7,363 nucleotides of DNA from Deltaproteobacteria bacterium (GTDB taxonomy: Bacteria > Myxococcota_A > UBA9160). The stretch covers positions 3,284-10,646 of the forward strand of contig DOUU01000008.1 in NCBI GenBank assembly GCA_003520425.1, given 5' to 3'. Position numbers and translations under genes: made by a program. A model generated the notes under the pieces. It was not told the origin of the DNA. It saw only the letters and a list, made by a program, of their open reading frames with translations, and searched no databases. Shown piece by piece: positions 1 through 4,558 of this stretch; position 1 is the first letter of the stretch; the number at the start of each line of letters is the position of its first letter.

Positions 1-893
1 TCGGCATAGGTCGAGACCTCGAGCATCCCCGAAGCGCTTCGGACGTAGGCGTGCTTGAGCCGCGAGTCGTCGCCGATCTGCTTGTAGGACATGCGGCCCA
101 CGTCGCAGATCCAGGTCTGGTTCACGCTGTCATTGCGGCGGGGCAGGTATCGGTACAGCTTGTTGTTCGCGACGCTGAGATAGATGTTGCATCCGTTCGA
201 GCAGCCCGTGCAGATCCCGTGCACATCTTCGAGAAACCAGACGCGGATCTTGAAGCGAAAGTCCTTGGTGGTGAGGGCACCGACAGGGCAGATGTCGGTC
301 ACGTTCATCGAGTAGGGATTGTCGAGCACGGTCCCCGGAAACGTCTCGATGGCCGAGCGGTCGCCCCGGTGGAAGATCCCGAGCTCGCCGGTTCCCGGCA
401 CCTCGCGGCAAAAGCGCGTGCAGCGGCGACAGAGGATGCAGCGCTCTTGATCGAAGACCACGCCCGGACCGAGATCCACGCGCTTTTTCGCGGCCCGGCG
501 CGGCTCCTTCGTGCGCGCGTGCAAAACTCCGTAGTCGTAGGCGTAGTCCTGGAGCTTGCACTCGCCCGCCTGGTCGCAGATCGGGCAATCGAGGGGATGG
601 TTGACCAGCAGGAGCTCCATCACGCCCTCGCGCGCGCGCCGGACGCGCTCGGTTTGCGTGTGGACGACCATGCCCTCTTTGACCGGCGTGTTGCAGGCGA
701 TCTGGAGTTTCGGGATGCCCTCGATCTCGACCTGGCAGAGCCGGCAGTTGCCATCGATCGAAAGCTTCGGGTGCCAGCAGTAGTGGGGGATCTCGATCCC
801 GTTCATGAGCAGCCCGAGATCATCGAGGGCTTGGAGGATCGTGCGCCCCTCGCTGACCTCGAGCTCGCGGCCGTCGATCGTAATGCGGGGCAT
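1..893 (-). CDS. nuoG: NADH-quinone oxidoreductase subunit G (NuoG), N-terminal 297 residues, cut by window edge
   Basis: This is the large iron-sulfur subunit of the complex I N-module, which carries electrons from NuoF toward quinone on the cytoplasmic side of the membrane. The frame is open from ATG at 893 to base 1. Visible ligand sets are a ferredoxin-type [2Fe-2S] (C39, C50, C53, C67), the His-Cys3 cluster (H99, C103, C106, C112), a [4Fe-4S] (C152, C155, C158, C202), and a further C228-x2-C231-x3-C235-x27-C263 set matching the N7 cluster of some bacterial NuoG proteins. The molybdopterin-oxidoreductase-like C-terminal part lies outside the window. The start is 2 nt after the nuoF stop with only a weak GAG-type ribosome site, so translation is probably coupled to nuoF. 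Identity is secure. Whether the gene is intact beyond base 1 cannot be seen. Confidence 0.96.
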   Translation of the reverse strand, partial: MPRITIDGRELEVSEGRTILQALDDLGLLMNGIEIPHYCWHPKLSIDGNCRLCQVEIEGIPKLQIACNTPVKEGMVVHTQTERVRRAREGVMELLLVNHPLDCPICDQAGECKLQDYAYDYGVLHARTKEPRRAAKKRVDLGPGVVFDQERCILCRRCTRFCREVPGTGELGIFHRGDRSAIETFPGTVLDNPYSMNVTDICPVGALTTKDFRFKIRVWFLEDVHGICTGCSNGCNIYLSVANNKLYRYLPRRNDSVNQTWICDVGRMSYKQIGDDSRLKHAYVRSASGMLEVSTYA

Positions 894-895
894 CT

Positions 896-2191
896 CTACA
901 GCTCGAAGCTCTGCGGGAAGGGGCACTTGCCGTGGCTGACGTGCGCCTCGAAGTCCTCGCGGAAATGGCGCAGTAGGCCCTGCACCGGCCAGGCCGCGGC
1001 GTCGGCGAAGGCGCAGATCGTCTGGCCGTCCATTTTCGACGCCACGTCGAGGAGGATTTCAAGATCGCCCCGAGATCCCGCACCGCGCTCGATGCGCTCG
1101 AAGATCTTGTGCATCCAGCCCGTGCCCTCGCGACATTGCGTGCACTGGCCGCACGACTCGTCGCGAAAGAAATAGGTGATGACCCAGCCCGCCCGGACCA
1201 TGCAGGTGGTGTCGTCCATCACCATGATGCCGCCCGTCCCGAGCATGGTCTTGCGCTCGCGCAAGAACTCGTTTGCCATCGGCACGTCCAGTTGGCCCGC
1301 GGGCAGGATCGGCATCGACATGCCGCCGGGGATGACGCCCTTCACCTTGCGGCCGGCCGAAAGGCCCCCCGCGTGCTCAAAGACGATCTCGTCAAGGCGA
1401 GTGCCGAGCGGCAGCTCGTAGAGACCCGGCCGGACGACGTGACCTGACACGCCAAAAATGGTGGTGCCGGGGCTTTTCTCGGTGCCGAAGCCTTTGAACC
1501 ACGCCGCTCCGTTGCCGATGATGTGCGGGACGTGACAGAACGTTTCCACGTTGTTGACCGTCGTCGGCATGCCGAAGGCGCCGTGCTCCGCAGGGAAGGG
1601 TGGCTTCTTGCGGGGCTTCGCCATCTTCCCCTCGAGAGACTCGAGCAGCCCCGTCTCCTCGCCGGCGATGTACGCTCCGGCGCCCAGCATCAAGACGACC
1701 TCGTGGGAAAAGCGCGAGCCCATGACGCGCTTGCCGAGGTACCCCTTGGCGTAGGCTTCGTCGATCGCGCGCGCGAGTTGTGCGGCGGGAAACGCGTATT
1801 CCCCGCGGCAGTAGATAAATGTGGTCTGCGCCTGGGTCGCCCAAGCGGCGATCAAGATGCCTTCGAGAAGCTTGTGCGGCGCGCGCTCGAGCAGGATGCG
1901 GTCCTTGAACGATCCCGGCTCGGATTCGTCGGCGTTGCAGGCGAGGTACTTCGGCTTGTCCGTCGTCTTGGGCATGAACGACCATTTGAGCCCGGTCGGG
2001 AAGCCCGCGCCTCCGCGGCCCTGCAGGCCCGAGGCCTTGACCACATCGATGACCTGATCGGGCGTCATCTGGGTGATCGCCTTGCGCGCGGCCGCGTAGC
2101 CTCCGCGACGCAGGTAACCCTCGAGCGTCGGGTAGTCGTCCTCCGCGAAGTGCTCGGAGAGATAGTTCGTCACGTAGGGGACCTTGAGCAT
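896..2191 (-). CDS. nuoF: NADH-quinone oxidoreductase subunit F (NuoF), NADH- and FMN-binding
   Basis: This subunit oxidises NADH, passes electrons through FMN to a [4Fe-4S] cluster, and is the electron entry point of complex I. The protein has 431 residues, a normal length for the family. It shows the glycine-rich nucleotide loop GRGGAGFPTG (58-67), the FMN-region motif ACNADESEPGSFKDR (84-98), a second glycine motif GAGAYIAGEET (170-180) followed by LESLEGK, and the N3 cluster ligands C347, C350, C353 and C393. In the second glycine motif, the position that is Cys in E. coli-type NuoF (YICGEET) is Ala here (A176). ATG at 2191 lies 4 nt after the nuoE stop; a GGTAGGA sequence sits just upstream, at shorter than usual spacing. 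It is the third gene of the leftward operon nuoA-E-F-G. Confidence 0.98.
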   Translation of the reverse strand: MLKVPYVTNYLSEHFAEDDYPTLEGYLRRGGYAAARKAITQMTPDQVIDVVKASGLQGRGGAGFPTGLKWSFMPKTTDKPKYLACNADESEPGSFKDRILLERAPHKLLEGILIAAWATQAQTTFIYCRGEYAFPAAQLARAIDEAYAKGYLGKRVMGSRFSHEVVLMLGAGAYIAGEETGLLESLEGKMAKPRKKPPFPAEHGAFGMPTTVNNVETFCHVPHIIGNGAAWFKGFGTEKSPGTTIFGVSGHVVRPGLYELPLGTRLDEIVFEHAGGLSAGRKVKGVIPGGMSMPILPAGQLDVPMANEFLRERKTMLGTGGIMVMDDTTCMVRAGWVITYFFRDESCGQCTQCREGTGWMHKIFERIERGAGSRGDLEILLDVASKMDGQTICAFADAAAWPVQGLLRHFREDFEAHVSHGKCPFPQSFEL

Positions 2192-2195
2192 TGTC

Positions 2196-2663
2196 CTACC
2201 GGAGCGCGTCGACGATGCGCTTGGCCTCGTCGACGTCGAGGTCTTCGTGGTATTTGCCGTCGATCCGCATCATCGGCGCGTACGCGCAGGCACCGAGGCA
2301 TTCCTCGTGGCCGAGCGTGATGCGCCCATCGGGCGTCGTCTCCCCCGTCTGGACCCCGAGATGCTTCTCCAGCTCCCGCAAGAGCCCCCGTGCCCCCCGG
2401 AGCGAGCAGGGAAGGTTGGTGCAGACATAGACGTGATGTCGCCCCTGCGGTCGGTCGAAGAACATGTTGTAGAAGGTCACCACCTCCATCACCTCGACGG
2501 GAGCGATGGCGAAGATCTCGGCCACCTCCTTCGCGGTGTCGAGAGAGATGTGACCGAGCTCCTCTTGCACGAGGTGCAACGTGGGCAGCAGCGCACCCCG
2601 CCTTTTCGGATACTTGGCGATCTCGAGGTCGATCCGCGCGCGGGTTTCGGCCGAGATCACCAT
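2196..2663 (-). CDS. nuoE: NADH-quinone oxidoreductase subunit E (NuoE), 24-kDa-type [2Fe-2S] protein
   Basis: This thioredoxin-fold subunit pairs with NuoF in the NADH-oxidising arm of complex I and carries the off-path N1a [2Fe-2S] cluster. It has 155 residues, typical for NuoE. The four ligands are C81 and C86 (in CTNLPC) and C122 and C126 (in ECLGAC). The N-terminal helical region contains LHLVQEELGHIS (29-40) and VVTFYNMFF (61-69), both characteristic of the family. The reading frame stays open further upstream to about 2882, but that stretch is nuoA in another frame. ATG at 2663 is chosen because it gives the family's normal N-terminus and has a good ribosome site (AAGGGAG) 7 nt upstream. 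It overlaps the last 7 bases of nuoA (ATGGTGA), implying translational coupling. nuoB, nuoC and nuoD, which normally stand between nuoA and nuoE, are absent here. Confidence 0.97.
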   Translation of the reverse strand: MVISAETRARIDLEIAKYPKRRGALLPTLHLVQEELGHISLDTAKEVAEIFAIAPVEVMEVVTFYNMFFDRPQGRHHVYVCTNLPCSLRGARGLLRELEKHLGVQTGETTPDGRITLGHEECLGACAYAPMMRIDGKYHEDLDVDEAKRIVDALR

Positions 2664-3010
2664 TCGAGGGCTCCCTTCTTCCAGACGTACACGAAACCCA
2701 CGACGAGCACGGCGACGAAGCTCGCCATCTCGACCAAGCCGAACAGGCCGAGATCGCGAAACAGTGCACCCCACGGATAGAGAAAGACCGCTTCGACGTC
2801 GAAAATGATGAAGAGGATCGCCACCACGTAAAACTTCACCGAGAAGCGCTGGTGCGGAGAGACGATCTGGCGCTCTCCGCATTCAAAGGGCTCCTGCTTC
2901 TCGTCGAAGACGCGCGAGGGTCCGAGCAGACGGTGTGCGATGAGCATGCCGGCGGCCACCACGAACGCGAGGACGAGGATCGCCACGACGCCGGCAAACT
3001 GGGCGAGCAT
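2657..3010 (-). CDS. nuoA: NADH-quinone oxidoreductase subunit A (NuoA), membrane subunit
   Basis: This is the ND3-type membrane subunit of complex I, located at the junction between the quinone-binding region and the proton-pumping arm. It has 117 residues with three predicted membrane helices at about 5-27, 58-80 and 93-111. Between the first two lies the hallmark loop with EPFECGERQ (40-48), including the Cys (C44) equivalent to the redox-sensitive loop cysteine of ND3. The second helix region, FSVKFYVVAILFIIFDVE (56-73) followed by FLYPW, is diagnostic. The frame remains open far upstream through the gpsA antisense strand, but that is a GC-rich artefact. ATG at 3010 is supported by AGGGG at good spacing and by the family N-terminus. 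It is the first gene of the leftward nuo operon, behind a recognisable promoter. Confidence 0.97.
   Translation of the reverse strand: MLAQFAGVVAILVLAFVVAAGMLIAHRLLGPSRVFDEKQEPFECGERQIVSPHQRFSVKFYVVAILFIIFDVEAVFLYPWGALFRDLGLFGLVEMASFVAVLVVGFVYVWKKGALEW
2671..2677 (-). promoter_or_regulatory. Ribosome binding site of nuoE
   Basis: On the minus strand AAGGGAG lies 7 nt before ATG 2663, inside the end of nuoA. It decides the nuoE start against the longer open frame that reaches back to about 2882. Confidence 0.75.
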
Positions 3011-3015
3011 GGGGC

Positions 3016-3021
3016 ACCCCT
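3016..3021 (-). promoter_or_regulatory. Ribosome binding site of nuoA
   Basis: The minus strand reads GGAAAGGGGTGCCCC immediately before ATG 3010. The AAGGGG core is correctly spaced and supports this start over the artefactual upstream extension of the frame. Confidence 0.7.
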
Positions 3022-3079
3022 TTCCGGAACGACGGTGGCCCGAGCGGAACTGTGCGCGCCGCCTTGGAAATCGCGCCCG

Positions 3080-3108
3080 ACCGTAGCCGCCGAGGAAAAT
3101 CGAGTCAA
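3080..3108 (-). promoter_or_regulatory. Predicted sigma-70-type promoter of the nuo operon
   Basis: On the minus strand, TTGACT (bases 3108-3103, five of six matches to the -35 consensus) is followed after exactly 17 nt by TACGGT (3085-3080, the TAnnnT form of -10). Transcription would begin near 3073, leaving a leader of roughly 60 nt before nuoA. The position in the divergent gap and the spacing support the call. The -10 match is only moderate and no experimental start is known. Confidence 0.5.
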
Positions 3109-3123
3109 TGAATTGCGAGACTC
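3102..3123. repeat. Short nested inverted repeats in the nuoA/gpsA divergent gap
   Basis: GAGTC (3102-3106) is mirrored by GACTC (3119-3123) with 12 nt between. Inside lies a second small palindrome, CAAT-GA-ATTG (3106-3115). The left arm overlaps the predicted nuo -35 element, so this could be an operator for a regulator. Arms of 4-5 bp can also arise by chance. Confidence 0.3.
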
Positions 3124-3154
3124 TTTCCGAGGGAAACAGCGGGAGGGCGGATGA

Positions 3155-3160
3155 TAGACT
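3155..3160 (+). promoter_or_regulatory. Possible -10 element for a leaderless gpsA transcript
   Basis: TAGACT matches the TAnnnT form of a -10 box and ends 6 nt before the GTG start of gpsA, so transcription would start at or next to the start codon. The best -35-like sequence is a weak GAAACA at 3133-3138. The purine run GGGAGGGCGG at 3141-3150 is too far (16 nt or more) from GTG 3167 to be a normal ribosome site for it. Confidence 0.3.
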
Positions 3161-3166
3161 CGCCGC

Positions 3167-4168
3167 GTGCCGAGTGTCTGCGTGCTGGGAGCGGGAAGCT
3201 TCGGGACTTGCCTCGCCATGCTCTGCGCAGGCGTGCACGACGTCGTCTTGTGGGCACGCGACCCGGCGGTGAGCCGTGCCATCAATCAGGACCGGCGCAA
3301 TCCGCGCTACCTCACGGACTTCGAGCTGCCCCAACGGGTGCGGGCGACCTCCGATCTCAAAGAAGCCGTGGCCGGGCAGCCCCTCGTGATCTGTTCGGTC
3401 CCGAGCCACGGTGTCCGCGAGGTCGCTGCGGCGGCGGCGGCACACTTTGCGCCGGGCGCGATTCTCGTTTCCACGGTGAAGGGCATTGAGACCGAGACGG
3501 GGCTCACCATGCACCAGGTGCTCGAGGAGGTGCTGCGGGGCGAGCGCGCGCCTCGGCTTGTGTGCCTTTCCGGCCCCTCGTTCGCACGAGAGATCGCAGC
3601 CGGAAAACCGACCGTGGTCACGGTCGCGGCCAAGGACGAGGCCGACGCGAAACAGGTCCAGAAGGCGCTCTCGTGTCCCACGCTGCGCTGCTACTCGAAC
3701 CCCGACATGGTCGGGGTGGAGCTCGGGGGCGCGCTCAAGAACGTGATTGCGATCGCGGTGGGCATCTCCGATGGTCTCGAACTCGGCGCCAATGCCCGGG
3801 CCGCGCTCATGACGCGTGGTCTCGCGGAGATCACACGCCTGGGTGTCCGTCTGGGCGCGAGTCCGCTCACCTTTCTTGGCCTCGCGGGGGTCGGGGATCT
3901 CATCCTGACCTGCACCGGGGACCTCTCCCGCAACCGCACGGTCGGGCTTGAACTTGGCCGCGGTCGAAAACTCGTCGACATCCTGGCTGGGATGAAGGAG
4001 GTGGCCGAAGGCGTGCGGACCACCCGCGCAAGCTGCACCTTGGCCGGCCGGGTTGGGATCGAAATGCCGATTGCCTTTATGGTCCGGGAGGTTCTGGATG
4101 ACGTCCTCGAGCCGCGGGACGCAGTCGCGCGGCTCATGACCCGCGAGCTCAAGAGCGAAGCCTCCTAG
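3167..4168 (+). CDS. gpsA: Glycerol-3-phosphate dehydrogenase [NAD(P)+] (GpsA)
   Basis: This cytoplasmic enzyme reduces dihydroxyacetone phosphate to sn-glycerol 3-phosphate, the backbone precursor of membrane phospholipids. It has 333 residues, normal for the family. Residues 4-13 form the Rossmann nucleotide-binding start (VCVLGAGSFG; many relatives have Trp where this one has Phe12). Family motifs follow in order: CSVPSHGVREV (76-86), STVKGIE (102-108, K105), LSGPSFAREIAAGKPT (134-149), GGALKNVIAIA (187-197) with the catalytic lysine K191, and GLAGVGDLILTCT (238-250, D244) followed by SRNR. The GTG start is forced by an in-frame TAG at 3155-3157 and by the need to keep the first beta strand. 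It stands alone, divergent from the nuo operon and upstream of the feo operon. No good Shine-Dalgarno sequence lies at normal distance. Confidence 0.98.
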   Translation: MPSVCVLGAGSFGTCLAMLCAGVHDVVLWARDPAVSRAINQDRRNPRYLTDFELPQRVRATSDLKEAVAGQPLVICSVPSHGVREVAAAAAAHFAPGAILVSTVKGIETETGLTMHQVLEEVLRGERAPRLVCLSGPSFAREIAAGKPTVVTVAAKDEADAKQVQKALSCPTLRCYSNPDMVGVELGGALKNVIAIAVGISDGLELGANARAALMTRGLAEITRLGVRLGASPLTFLGLAGVGDLILTCTGDLSRNRTVGLELGRGRKLVDILAGMKEVAEGVRTTRASCTLAGRVGIEMPIAFMVREVLDDVLEPRDAVARLMTRELKSEAS

Positions 4169-4176
4169 TCGAGAGA

Positions 4177-4198
4177 GGGGCCCGCCGGCATGGGCCCC
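4177..4198 (+). terminator. GC-rich hairpin after gpsA, weak terminator candidate
   Basis: GGGGCCC (4177-4183) and GGGCCCC (4192-4198) form a perfect 7-bp stem with an 8-nt loop, starting 8 nt after the gpsA stop. No T-tract follows, so if it ends transcription it is not a classical intrinsic terminator. It may instead act as an RNA-stabilising or insulating structure before the feo promoter. Confidence 0.45.
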
Positions 4199-4231
4199 CG
4201 ACCTGGCGTTCAATCCCCTGACCGGGTAGGC

Positions 4232-4260
4232 TTGTGATTTTAGAAAACGATTTTCATTTT
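4232..4260 (+). promoter_or_regulatory. Predicted feoAB promoter
   Basis: TTGTGA (4232-4237) and CATTTT (4255-4260) are spaced 17 nt apart in a sharply AT-rich patch of an otherwise GC-rich window. A start near 4267 would leave only about 7 nt before the feoA ATG. The -10 match is modest (three of six), but the overlap with the Fur-box candidate makes a regulated promoter here plausible. Confidence 0.45.
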
Positions 4261-4261
4261 C
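4243..4261 (+). promoter_or_regulatory. Fur box (ferric uptake regulator operator) candidate
   Basis: GAAAACGATTTTCATTTTC matches 14 of 19 positions of the classical Fur box GATAATGATAATCATTATC. Read on the minus strand it is two GAAAAT hexamers, one spacer base and an inverted third hexamer, the 6-6-1-6 arrangement described for Fur sites. It lies inside the predicted feo promoter and 12 nt upstream of feoA, so iron-loaded Fur would block transcription. Iron-dependent repression of feoAB is known in many bacteria; here it is inferred from sequence and position. Confidence 0.8.
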
Positions 4262-4273
4262 GGCTGGTTTTCG

Positions 4274-4558
4274 ATGCCCTCACCCCGCCCGGCCCTGATT
4301 GCAACCCTCGACACCCTCGCTCCGGGGGAAGCGGGAATTGTGGAGGGCCTCGAAGGCAACGGACCGGTCGACCAGCGCCTGCGCGACCTTGGTCTTGTCC
4401 CTGGCACGAAGGTCATGGCTCTCCGCCGCGCCCCCCTCGGTGATCCCACGGAGTACGAGCTCCGCGGCTATCGCTTGTGTCTGCGCCGGACGGAGGGCGC
4501 ACGGGTGCGCGTCCGAAGGGAGCTCGCGGCAGCTCCGGGCACCGAGTCCGCGGCGTGA
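4274..4558 (+). CDS. feoA: Ferrous iron transport protein A (FeoA)
   Basis: FeoA is a small cytoplasmic SH3-like protein needed for, or modulating, ferrous iron uptake by FeoB. This copy has 94 residues, slightly longer than the usual 75-90 because of extra residues at both ends. The core spans about 11-84. It contains LAPGEAGIVEGLEG (15-28), the helix and turn RLRDLGLVPGTKV (35-47), and RRAPLGDPTEYELRGYRLCLRR (51-72, quoted here only as the core LGDP and YRLCLRR elements), all typical of FeoA. ATG at 4274 is the only start that keeps the first beta strand. No Shine-Dalgarno sequence precedes it, and the predicted transcription start is only a few bases upstream, so initiation may be near-leaderless. 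Its stop overlaps the feoB start by 4 nt (GTGA). Confidence 0.95.
   Translation: MPSPRPALIATLDTLAPGEAGIVEGLEGNGPVDQRLRDLGLVPGTKVMALRRAPLGDPTEYELRGYRLCLRRTEGARVRVRRELAAAPGTESAA

Noticed and set aside
51..1175. 374-residue open frame on the plus strand across nuoG and nuoF
   Set aside because: It is antisense to two secure complex I genes, its product has no recognisable motif, and it is rich in the Ala, Arg, Val and Asp expected of a shadow frame in GC-rich DNA.
2196..2882. 228-residue version of NuoE with an N-terminal extension
   Set aside because: The extra 73 residues are nuoA read in another frame. ATG 2663 has a good ribosome site and gives normal NuoE length.
3151..3489. 112-residue frame starting with ATG at 3151, well placed behind GGGAGGGCGG
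   Set aside because: It runs inside gpsA in another frame, its product is Arg/Pro/Gly-rich and featureless, and the gpsA frame is certain. A very short leader peptide use cannot be excluded but is not supported.
2657..4213. 518-residue minus-strand frame that ends as nuoA
   Set aside because: Only the last 117 residues are NuoA. The rest is antisense to gpsA and has no stop by GC bias. NuoA family length and the ribosome site put the start at 3010.
4477..4554. 26-residue N-terminal extension of FeoB from GTG 4477
   Set aside because: It would overlap feoA by 80 nt, and the residues are low-complexity Gly/Arg/Ala with no family match. GTG 4555 gives the normal FeoB start and a GTGA overlap.
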